NCBI GenBank assembly: GCA_021234155.1 | Contig: JAJEKV010000003.1 | Coordinates: forward strand, 27,139,166 to 27,203,165 | Direction of reading: 5' to 3' | Source: Isoetes taiwanensis | Lineage: Eukaryota; Streptophyta; Lycopodiopsida; Isoetales; Isoetaceae | DNA: 64,000 nt | Shown: positions 1-9,278 of the stretch, piece by piece | Position numbering within the stretch: position 1 is the stretch's first letter | How the letters are laid out: every line of letters starts with the position of its first letter | Program-made: the position numbers and the translations under genes | Notes under the pieces: generated by a model | The model's input: only the letters and a program-made list of their open reading frames with translations | Databases searched by the model: none | Told to the model about the DNA's origin: nothing

Positions 1-1176
1 TACTTTGAAGCCATTCAACGAGATTCAAGCACAACATTGGTACAATGAACAAATCAGCATATTGGTCCACATCACGATGTTCAAGGTGTGAGGGTAAAAT
101 GAGGAAATGTGTGCACTTCTTTATTTCAGATGACAAAACACATGATACTCACTTTGTACAAAAAGCATTCAAGATGCACCTCAATTGGCTGAAAGAAAAT
201 GGTGCTGGTCATATGAAATACCACTTAGTTTGGTCCGACGGGTGCAGCCCAATTCAAGTCGAAGAGCTTTCTATCATGTAACTAGGTATCATCAAGAGCA
301 TAAGATCAGAATGCACCGGAATTTCTTTGGCTCGGGACATGGGAAGGGCACACATGACGGAGAAGGAGCCATAGCCAAACTATGGCTCGAGGCGTAACAA
401 AGAAAAAAGGATGGGAAAGTGATAAAAATGCAGTAAACGCATGTGAGGTTCTTGAAGAGAAAGTTTCGATGTGGAAAGGGTATTTTGAAGGTGTCCGACA
501 TTGACCGTTCCCAAAGATTTGATGTGCTCCTGAAAGTGAAAGGGGTGCAATCTCTTCATTGCGTATCATCCATAGATCCAAATGATCCAACAAAGTTAAT
601 GTGTAGATCTCTTTCATGTTTTTGTAAGGCATGCATCAATTTTGATTGGCCTCGCTTGTGAGAATGCTGATCATTGTGGCGGTGGGAGTTGAGAAAACTA
701 GAGCCTACAAACGGGGACAATGTTGAAGAAGATGGGTACGAGGCAGAGGACTTGTGGGCAAATGACGTGGACAATGTGGATGAGACAGTGCAGGTTGGAG
801 ATTATTTTGCATCATTCACATCCCCAGACAATTATGAAAGGGTCCCTTATTATCTCATCCAAAGGTAATGAAGTGAAACATGCCCTCGAAGAAGACACCA
901 AGGATGACTATGGAAATGAATTTTATTGTGGTAATGAAGTTATAGCTGGTAACTACTTTGAATTGATTTCTGGTTGCCATCAAAAAAGTCTGGGTGCTTA
1001 TTCAAGGAAAGAAAGTTCTTGTCCATCCCGAGTCAGTAATTGGGGTGAGATTTCCATTGGAGCCAGTCAAACATAAGATTAAAGGTACATCTTATGCATA
1101 TGAACTGACTAACTATTGGCATAAAATGTTGCTGGGAAATTTGCCAGAGATTGTAGAATCTCTCAGAATACGCTAA
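1..1176 (+). pseudogene. Decayed transposase-like gene, 5' end outside window
   Basis: Broken plus-strand coding relic, not an intact gene. Overlapping frames carry, in order, a WSDGC motif (about 223-243), FFGSGHGKG followed by HDGEGA (about 325-366), a DLSCFC-like motif written RSLSCFCKAC (about 604-636), and an acidic linker leading to a C-terminal stretch with VHPESVIGVRFPLEP (about 1021-1065). I associate the WSDGC / GHGKG.HDG.GA combination with a repeated transposase-like family seen in mosses, ferns and some animals; I cannot name the superfamily, and the WSDGC Asp as a catalytic residue is inference. The reading frame changes several times (between the WSDGC and GHGKG parts, before the Cys motif, and twice downstream), so it cannot be translated as one protein. 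The last frame ends at a stop at 1174-1176. Confidence 0.55.
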
Positions 1177-1680
1177 CCCGTTGTTGAAGTAACTTTTCTA
1201 TGCACTAAGGCATGGACTTGCAAACTGAATGTAATCTTAATGTGAACCAGATTAAAACACAAACATTAATATAATGTTTATATACTTCCAAGACAATTAT
1301 ACTTAGTGTAAGTTCAATTGGTTTCCCTGTTTCGGCATTGATCTCCTCAAGAATCTAAAAGCGGGTGAGTTTGCATTTGAATTGGGGATATGGATTGTGA
1401 TCTAGTCGCTCGATCTCCTCCCGCCATCTAATCAACCACCAAACACAGTAAAAAGGAATTTTTATCCCTGTCTATTCCCTTCTCCCCTGCTTTTCGATAT
1501 GGCTCGCACCATGCCAATGATTTGTTCCTTAACCAATGATTTGTGCCAATGATTTGTTCAACATCCTTTTCTCAAAAATCTATCCCATCGTCCTCTTTTT
1601 TCTCTAACCCAATTGGCCAATGGTTGATGCCGCATATATCCCACAAGCCTAGCTCAAAGGAAAGGGCTATATTTCAATGT
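1177..1680. other. Noncoding AT-rich stretch
   Basis: No ORF with coding character on either strand and no clear repeat boundary. It separates the transposase-like relic from the decamer array. Confidence 0.5.
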
Positions 1681-1928
1681 GGAATATTCCTTTCAATGTA
1701 ATAAGGAATATTCTTGATAACTAGGCACTAAGGAATATTCCTTTCAATGCAAAAAGGAATATTCCTTTCAAGGTAATAGGAATATTCCTTGTAACTATGG
1801 GTGCACTTAAACAAACTAAAGAATATTCCTTTGAAGGTAATAAGGAATATTCCTGATAACTAGGCGCTAAGGAATATTCCTTTCAATGCAATAAGGAATA
1901 TTCCTTTCAAGGTAATAAGGAATATTCC
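1681..1928. repeat. Array of ten palindromic GGAATATTCC decamers
   Basis: Ten copies of the self-complementary decamer GGAATATTCC (two with one end change) start at 1681, 1705, 1732, 1756, 1779, 1820, 1844, 1871, 1895 and 1919. Spacings are 24, 27, 24, 23, then 41, then 24, 27, 24, 24, so a block of five copies has itself been duplicated. Linkers are also conserved (TTTCAATG, GATAACTAGGC). The core GAATATTC fits the inverted nGAAnnTTCn unit of heat-shock elements, but the spacing is far wider than in a classical element, so regulatory function is only a guess. Confidence 0.85.
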
Positions 1929-2354
1929 TTGTTATCTCTATATTGTTGACTCACGCTTTACCAAACACAATATGCATAGGCACACAATATGCCTTAACAT
2001 AATCCATTGATTTGGCAATTGTTGATTTGGCAATTGTTGAGGAACATTGAATGCATGTGGGATATTTGAGCCCATTACTAAAAAAAAGGGTGGACTAGGA
2101 TTACATCTTGGACAGTTATGACACGCTGGCCTGTAACTGAAGATTACAAGCCAGCGAGCCATAACTTTTCAACATCTAAATCTCTATCCACACTTATCAA
2201 TAATAAGCAAAACCCTATTTATATATGTGCACATTTTTTGTGATATATGCATGTGGGATATTGCTAACTTTGTGTTAGGGTTGTGCTAGGGTGTGAAATC
2301 GTATGCATGGATACATCCCTTTCCTCTTCTGCCTAATTCCCAAAACAAAATCGT
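1929..2354. other. Noncoding stretch
   Basis: No supported gene. It contains short local duplications (for example GATTTGGCAATTGTT twice near 2010-2040) but no element boundary that I can define. Confidence 0.4.
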
Positions 2355-2798
2355 ATGCATGCAAACATCCCTTTTATTCCCAAAATTCTGCCCTGTAGCT
2401 TCATTCCGCCCCCATCGCCTATTCCGCCATCTCCTTTCTCCTTCCCCCATTCGGGCCCATCTCCTTCACCGCCATGGCCAAGTTCAAGACCACACACTGC
2501 AGAACACTATCCCGCCATTGTGCCTCGCCTCCCCCCCGCCAAAGACGGTCCTCCTCTTCCTCCAGGAGAATCCGTGTCTTCCTCCAGGAGAATCCGCGGT
2601 CTTCCCAGGAGGCCACCCGTTACTGCCGTATGGTTCACTCCACCAGAGGTGGAGAAGCTCATCATGGATCATCAGGCTGTCGCTTTGTTGCGGGTGATCG
2701 AGTGGGTGCATGAGGCTTACCTCGACGAGGAGCGACTCCTCGAAATGAAGATGTATGCCATGGAGGACGACCTTCATATAGAGCTGAAGATGGCCTGA
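2355..2798 (+). CDS. Hypothetical 147-codon ORF, Pro-rich N-terminus, acidic C-terminus
   Basis: Unrecognised. The first ~90 residues are Pro/Ser-rich and could be translated low-complexity DNA. The last ~57 residues look more protein-like, with an amphipathic, acidic stretch beginning VWFTPPEVEKLIMDHQA and ending with ELKMA before a TGA. The downstream T-rich sequence is compatible with a 3' UTR. The first in-frame ATG lies in a run of similar hexamers (ATGCATGCAAAC), so the true start could be internal. No domain or neighbour suggests a role; it may be a transposon-derived fragment. Confidence 0.25.
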   Translation: MHANIPFIPKILPCSFIPPPSPIPPSPFSFPHSGPSPSPPWPSSRPHTAEHYPAIVPRLPPAKDGPPLPPGESVSSSRRIRGLPRRPPVTAVWFTPPEVEKLIMDHQAVALLRVIEWVHEAYLDEERLLEMKMYAMEDDLHIELKMA

Positions 2799-3368
2799 AG
2801 ATCAAGCCTTGTTTTTTGTAATCCCTGGTTTCAATTTTTTTGGTAATAGTCCTTGTGACTATTCTTTGTAAAGCTTTTTAATTAAACACAGAAGCAATAG
2901 TCCTTGTGACTCCATTTTTTGTAAAGCTTTTTCATTAATGACAGAACTCCTCTTCTCTACAGCTGTTGTGACTATTTTTTTTGCTTTAACTGTTCTCTGA
3001 GTTTCCACTGTTCTTTTAGTTAACTGAACTATTTCTATCCTTTCTGTATAGATATAAGAAACATGTTTGGTACTTAGTTTGCAACTCAAGTTAATGACAG
3101 TTTTTGTCATTAATTATAAAATGCAAAGTACAATTACTGAAATAGTATACCAAAACAAACATTAAAGCCAACAAGGAATTTCAAAGGTGAATTTATGATA
3201 TGCACACTAACAAAATATGGTAACCAAAGAGCCAATAGGAAAATATGTTCAGAGTATTTTTCTTTAAATGCATCTTGAAGCATCCAAGCATCGCCAAAAA
3301 TTTCCGGATGTTGGTCCGTAAACCTTGAACAATACCATCATCGCATGAAATGAACACTAACTGTTAGG
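2799..3368. other. AT-rich noncoding stretch with short direct repeats
   Basis: The phrase AATAGTCCTTGTGACT recurs at about 2845 and 2898, each followed by a TTTTTTGTAAAGCTTTTT-like run, indicating a small local duplication. No gene seen. Confidence 0.5.
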
Positions 3369-3945
3369 GTGTGTATACCACACCAAACCATGCACCATAC
3401 CATGCCCCACACTATCATATTCATTAATCCAGCACATCCCACCACACACCACACCATTCACCACACACCACACCACACACCACACCATTCACCACACACC
3501 ATACACCATAGACCATACACCAACTATCATATTCACGACGAAATCCAGCACATCCCACCACACACCACACCATTTCACCACACACCCCACCACACACCCC
3601 ACCACTCACCCCACCACACACCACACCATTCACCACACACCATACACCATAGACCATACACCAACTATCATATTCACCAGAACGAGCACATCCCACCACA
3701 CACCACACCATTCACCACATACCCCACCACACACTCCACCACACACCACACCATTCACCACACACCATACACCATAGACCATACACCAACTATCATATTC
3801 ACCAGAACGGATGTGGTGTGTGGTGAATGGTGTGGTGGTGTGTGGGGTGTGGTGGTGGGGGTGGTGGTGGTGGTGTGTGTAGTGGTGTGTGGTGGTATGA
3901 TGTGGTGTGGTGGAGTGTGGTGGGGTGTGGTAGTGTGGTGTTGAA
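3369..3945. repeat. CCACAC minisatellite with strand-composition switch
   Basis: A CA/CCA-rich degenerate array (about 3369-3810) holds four copies of a unit marked by ACTATCATATTCA at 3411, 3523, 3664 and 3789 (spacings 112, 141, 125). At about 3811 the composition flips to GGTGTGTGGTG-type sequence until about 3945, so the right part is the reverse complement of the array and could fold back on it. The long His/Thr/Pro or Val/Gly ORFs here on both strands are translations of the repeat and are not genes. Confidence 0.85.
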
Positions 3946-4350
3946 ACAATCAAAACAATCAAGTAATGTTGTAACAGTCGAAACAATCAAGTAACTGTTT
4001 TGATTGACCAAAAAGGGTACAAGGGTTCTTTAAATCAGAAATCTTTTTTCTTCAAAAAAAAAAAAAAACTTACATAGTCATAAAGTATACTATCAAGAGT
4101 ATACTATTCAAGATAGTGTCATTTACACATTCCTTATGATAGGAAATGTGAACACAAATGTGAACAAAAGATATATGTAAGCCTCGTTACATAGTTCATC
4201 TTGCAAAATCAGATACTCGGACTCATGATCATTTCAGAAATCGAGGATCGGGCCGGGCCGATACGTTCTTTTCGGATTGGCATCACAATGCATGACCAAA
4301 GCATCTATTAGAAATTGTCGTCGCGGATGTATGATTCATGAGAGAACCAT
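3946..4350. other. Noncoding stretch
   Basis: Contains a 14-bp A run near 4056-4069 and short duplications (AGTATACTAT, about 4085 and 4100). Possibly the 3' flank of the minus-strand protease gene that follows. Confidence 0.4.
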
Positions 4351-7129
4351 TTAGATGTAATCAGGACATCCATAAATAAGGTTAGAAATATTTAAAGGAA
4401 CATGAGATGCAGTACATACAAGGGAAGGCATACAACTTACTTCCATATCTCTACCAGAGACAAGAGCTTCAACATATTTGTGCATAAATCCCATCACATA
4501 CAACCCACATGATGTTAAATCGGGCTGCTGTGGCACCTCTACTTGCTGAATCCGATTAACATTATTTCTCTTCATGAAATCGACGCCTCTAGATACTTGA
4601 CCGATCGATGTGGTTAACATTTGTGTGTGCAGCCTACATATCACGAAATTTAGCAGAATCAATTAGCGAAGAAAAGCAAAGCAACAACTTAAAGTATTAC
4701 ATACCCTTTGATTGCTTTCTCGCTCGTCGTGATAACCTCGTAAGAGGATTCAAGACGGAATTCTCGGTGCAGGTAGGATCTTGAATCGATGGATGGTGCG
4801 AGCGGTAAAAACAGCCAGCACAAAATGGTCATTCTCAAGGATAGGTGCAAGGATATGATGGCATTTAGCTACCACAATCCCCTTCATCCCTGATTTCACT
4901 ATTTCAATGACATTCAGTGATCCTTCAGCTGATTCACCCTTTCTTTTGCTGCTGGTAGCTTCTCTAAACCTTATATAGTTGTAAGCAGGATAAAAAAAGA
5001 TTTTGCTCTTCCACTCGAAAGGCAATGTCTCATACAAGCACCTGGATTAGATTAAGATTAACATTACGACAAGGAATAGCAACAAATACAACTCGGTTAC
5101 AACCAGTTATTACCTGCCATAAAGATCCACTAAGCTGCTACTCATTTTAGAGTTAGTTGCACATAAAATTGCTATGTCAGATGCAACCACTTTCATTTCA
5201 GCCAGACAGTTCTTGAATGGCGTGAATGGCGCGAATTCCATAAGTTTATCCTTGTCATCATTTCTGTTGTCAGATCCAAGATGTTAGTGTCATATTAACA
5301 ATTGATCCATGACAATAAAGCATAAATTGATACCTTCCAATCTCTGTTTCCAGTGGTTTAGACCTGCAAAACGAGTAGAATATAATAAGCTCTTCAAGCA
5401 TAAGTAAGTCAATGTTAGTGTCATATTAACAATTGATCCATGACAATAAAGCATAAATTGATACCTTCCAATCTCTGTTTCCAGTGGTTTAGACCTGCAA
5501 AACGAGTAAAATATAATAAGCTACTGAAGTATAAGTAAGTCAATGTAAGCTAGCAATTACCGCTTTTGCGTGGATGTCCCCGCCCGGTTTTGCTCTCTTT
5601 TTCCAAATTGTTTTGGCATCGCCTTTGACCATAAATTTAGTCGTTGCCTTGGCTGCAATCTCCAAGGCTTCTTCAACATCATCTAGCTCCTTTGAATCGC
5701 CGCAAGTCTCTCAAGACAAGAAAGTGCTTCATTCTAATGTTTTGAAAGCAAGACAAAAAAAAGAAACACGCACCGCCAAAGAACAAGCCTTTTCCTCAAC
5801 TTGAAAAAAAGCAGCCTTCGTGGATCGTTTTCAATGTCGTCACCAAAGATCTTCGGTAATTTTATATCGTAAACACGCCAACGTAAGTTTCAAAATAAAA
5901 AAAAAAAAATTAGAAACCCCGAAAAGGAGAGAGAATTACTTTCTCGGGCTTTTCAGCCTAGTTGTCCAATAATAGCAGACTCGCTTCAACAGGTGGGATC
6001 TCTTTTTTGAAAACAACCTCTGGCTGCAAAATATTGAACATTAGTGAACTCTAACTACAACAGATGCAATCTTAATGTAATCAGAATGTCATCACCCTAC
6101 CTTCCACATACCCCTCTGTCTCCAAATCCGTGACCGATTGCTTATGAGTTGTTGCAATTCTCAAAGGTGATGTAGATGTGGATGGACTTCCAACATCGAT
6201 AGCAAAGCAAAGATCTTTTGTGCCGTGTTCAAGAATTGGGATGTCCGAGAATGGTAAATGCAACCCCATCTCAATAACATTCTTCTTTTCACCTACAACA
6301 TGAAATTTTGCTATATTCGAGAACTTAAGCATAGTGCACCTAAACATGAATTGTTTAGTTTACCCGCAGCTTTTACTTCTTCCTTTCTTGATACTACCCA
6401 TGTCTGCATTGACACAATTGGGTGTCAATAAGAAATGTAAACACTTGATTCAGAATCAAGGGAAGATGTAGAGTAGATAGAAGCAAAATCTGAAGAAAAA
6501 ACAATCAGATGCAAATCAAAACAGAACAAATGTTAATTACATGCAAGTAGGTTTTACTACGGGCAAACTTTTCTGGCGATAATGTAACGACAAAATAGAA
6601 GTACATTAGTGTACATAGCTATCACAATGTAAAGGAAAACCAAATACTAAATTCAAATGTATTTCAGAACAAAATATTTTATCAATACACCCTATCAAAT
6701 ACATCATTCAGCATTGAATGTAAAGGAAAGTCAAATACCAAATTCATATGCATTTCTGATCACATGTAAATGCAAAGTACAGTCAATGCAATACACCCTA
6801 TTAATACACCCTTTTAAAGTCTGTATTTCATCAAGCATGGAGGCAGAATCTAATGCTCTTGTTTCCCTCCACCTTTTCATCATTTCCAACTGCTGCCCCA
6901 ATTCTACCTGAGGCATACATTTAATAGCTTTAACATTGGAAGACTTTACTGTAGCTAATTCTGTCAGGTCAGATTCTTTTTGAGAGCCTTTTGAATGAAG
7001 ACTTGCACTTGCTTTCACCTCATCCCAATCAATGCGTACTCCTTTGTAATGAAGTGCATATGCTCGGGCAAAATACAATGGAATGTGATGATTTGCAATG
7101 TCCCTCCTACAAAAAACGTGCTCATACAT
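4351..7129 (-). pseudogene. Broken multi-exon Ulp1/SENP-like cysteine protease (C48 family) gene
   Basis: Minus-strand gene remnant with recognisable exons. The C-terminal exons carry Ulp1 hallmarks: a catalytic His in ENDHFVLAVF (His codon 4825-4827) and the Cys in PQQPDLTSCGLYVMGF (Cys codon 4507-4509), with a Gln six residues before the Cys as in Ulp1. Exons I can bound by GT-AG sites are about 6101-6292, 5465-5494, 5334-5363, 5114-5263, 4705-5042 and 4441-4633; further coding exons lie near 6731-7129 and 5566-5710. Family role: cleaves SUMO-like conjugates; such domains are also often captured by Mutator-type transposons. Breaks: one base is missing just after FKIL, so SYLHREF is in another frame and the Asp of the triad is not readable; the piece at about 5942-6015 has an in-frame TAG; and the donor after the 5566-5710 exon does not match the phase of the 30-nt exon. 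Host gene or transposon cargo is undecided. Confidence 0.65.
5281..5542 (-). repeat. 131-bp tandem duplication containing a 30-nt exon
   Basis: 5281-5411 and 5412-5542 are near-identical 131-bp units. Each holds, on the minus strand, a 30-nt segment bounded by CAG| and |GTATC splice sites (5334-5363 and 5465-5494) encoding SKPLETEIGR in the phase needed by the next exon. Because 30 is a multiple of three, including one or both copies keeps the downstream frame. Confidence 0.75.
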
Positions 7130-7479
7130 AGAAAAAAAATCTCGCCATCCAACCGGGCTTATTCGCGACTCTTGATAACCCCTAACAAAGGGGGCTTCAG
7201 AACCCCAAACATCCCCGCACTATTTGCACTAGCCCCGAAACATGCTATCAAAATTGTTGCTCCTAAGTCAGCCTCGATGCTACCTTGTCAAACTTCGGCG
7301 GCAAGACCTCCCGATTTGAAGAAGACCCACTCTTGAGTTTTCGGGCTTACAGTTCTAGTGGGAGACCTTGGCATGGGCTTTTCTGGGTTTGTTTATGAGG
7401 AGATTTCCTTGGAGATGTCTTTGTTCCAAGCTGTTTTCGTCATGATCTCTTCCCTGGTGCTTCAGCTCTCTGAAAATGC
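7130..7479. other. Stretch upstream of the protease relic
   Basis: The minus-strand frame directly upstream of the last protease exon keeps some open reading through about 7340 but has stops; it could be 5' UTR, intron or decayed exon. No promoter element stands out. Confidence 0.3.
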
Positions 7480-7620
7480 AAGCTTTTGGCTATGGAGGTC
7501 CTGATCTTGGCTATGGATGGATGTCAAGCTTTCGGCTATGGAGGTTCGAATATGGATGTCAAGCTTTCGGCTATGGAGGTTCGAATATGGATGTCAAGCT
7601 TTCGGCTATGGAGGTTCGAG
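7480..7620. repeat. 35-bp minisatellite, three full copies plus one variant
   Basis: Units starting CAAGCTTTCGGCTATGGAGG begin at 7525, 7560 and 7595; a diverged copy begins near 7480 (CAAGCTTTTGGCTATGGAGG). The open frame across it (7476-7739, plus) is unlikely to be a gene. Confidence 0.8.
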
Positions 7621-7999
7621 CGGGAGGAAGGTTGAACAGAGCGCGGGAGGAGAGTTCAAAATTATTTGCCCTATTAATGATTCATTCCAAGAATAATAAT
7701 TTCTGGGGGGAGGGATTTCCTTACATTTTGAATTTGTAAATGTAAAATACGGGCACTTTTTTTGCCCACCCTTTCATGCTTCTACCCAATAATTAAATTA
7801 TAAAGGTGGAAACCTAATCTTAAACCTTAATTCGAATTTAAGGCTTAACCTAATATTAAAAAGGGCTAAAATACCAAATTAGTTAATATTAGCCAACCCG
7901 GAGCTGCCACCTGGCCCAAATTGATTGGGCAAGGGAGAGTTACTAACTTGGGACCCAAATTGGGGTTTTGCACCCCCATTTGCCCCAATTTGAATTGGG
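7621..7999. other. Noncoding stretch
   Basis: AT-rich, then a part with repeated CCAAATTGGGG / CCCCAATTTG-type words around 7910-8010 that can pair with each other. No gene. Confidence 0.4.
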
Positions 8000-9278
8000 G
8001 GAGGTTGGTGGAGGAGGAGCTGCTATTCCACCATGTTCCAGCCGGAAGGATGGAGCACCCGAGCGATAGTGGACCTAGCTATGATCCCGGTTAGTACGTA
8101 GATAGCTTGGATTCCTCGATAGTCATAGGACTGACCCTTGTATGCTCAGAAGGTAGCTAGGGTTAACCCTTGTATGAATAGATGTATGGTTAAACTCTAT
8201 TTTATGTTCTATTCGAAGCTATGGAAGGATGGATGCATAGGGATAGCTTTCTTTCTGTTCCTATTGTGTTGTATGGGTAAAAGGGGGTAGAGACATAAAG
8301 GGCCTCTAGAAGTAGAGATGTTCCTAGATAGAACCCTTAAAACCCAGTAAATGCGGCCTGTGCACAAGAGCCTACCTGGCTGTGGATGCTATGATGTGGT
8401 TCAACACCCGACAACGAGCATGAGGGTGAATCGGGGTGGGGTCCTGCCTAGCGCGGCTACGGGACTCCTATAGTGTGCTAGACTTATAGTCGTCACTGTG
8501 TGTGGGCCGGGTATGGGTCTGACACTCTCTGGGCTGGAGAGCGTGAGTCATAGATGGCCGTCCTGGGCTCGAACGGGTTGGTGAGCTGACCTTTAGATTT
8601 AGGGGAGTAAGTCGGGTACGGATGCGGGGGTCGCTGATGCGGCACGTGTTCTCTAGCACACCCAGGGATCTGTCATGCTCGGGGAGGAGACGCCTCTCTG
8701 ACCTGCCTCATCGGACCGGGGAGATGTAACCCGGAGTAGTCCCGAAGGGTGATTCCTTGGGATTGCGTCTCCGGAGGGCTATAAACACGTCATAGCATGA
8801 TTTAGCCTATCTGCAAAGTGTGCACAGGAGGGGCGGATGGAGTGGACTACCCTAGCCATTGTCTTATGTCAGCCAACGCCATGTTATACCTCTGTCTGCT
8901 GTTATCTTGAGACCCTGACCATCAGCCACCCCCATGGAGTCTGAGCCCGGGGTAGAGCCCTTAGTTATGGTGTATTTCCTTTGTTATGTTGGTATTTTGT
9001 TGCTGGTTATAGTGATGATGATGGGCCACCCTTCGTGGTGGTATATTATTATTTAGTATTGTTGCTAGGTGCTAACATGTATGGACGCTTCCGCTATATA
9101 GGATTCCCATAGAAGGCGTGGGATGAATGACACCTCCGTGTCCTTCACCCGGACACTTGGCCATCACAAGTGGTCTGAGTTAGACGGAGGGCCTTTCCGT
9201 GGTGATGGAGTCACCATGGGAGAGGAATTTCCCGTATTTATACGATGAGAGCATCGTATGGATTCGGGGAGTGTCACA
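8000..9278. mobile_element. Possible lone or truncated LTR of a retroelement
   Basis: This block is GC-richer than its surroundings, has no coding frame, and ends in GGGGAGTGTCACA, the kind of CA-terminated inverted-repeat end seen on plant LTRs. I could not find the matching TGTGAC start or a target duplication, so a 5'-truncated solo LTR is only a suggestion. It contains an inverted pair, CGATGAGAGCATCG, at about 9242-9255. Too little is visible for family or age. Confidence 0.25.

Noticed and set aside
1681-1928. CRISPR array
   Set aside because: Repeats are 10-bp palindromes with conserved linkers rather than unique spacers, and the context is a plant nuclear genome.
3369-3986. Long His/Thr/Pro and Val/Gly open frames on both strands
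   Set aside because: They are translations of the CCACAC/GGTGTG minisatellite in every frame, without coding signature.
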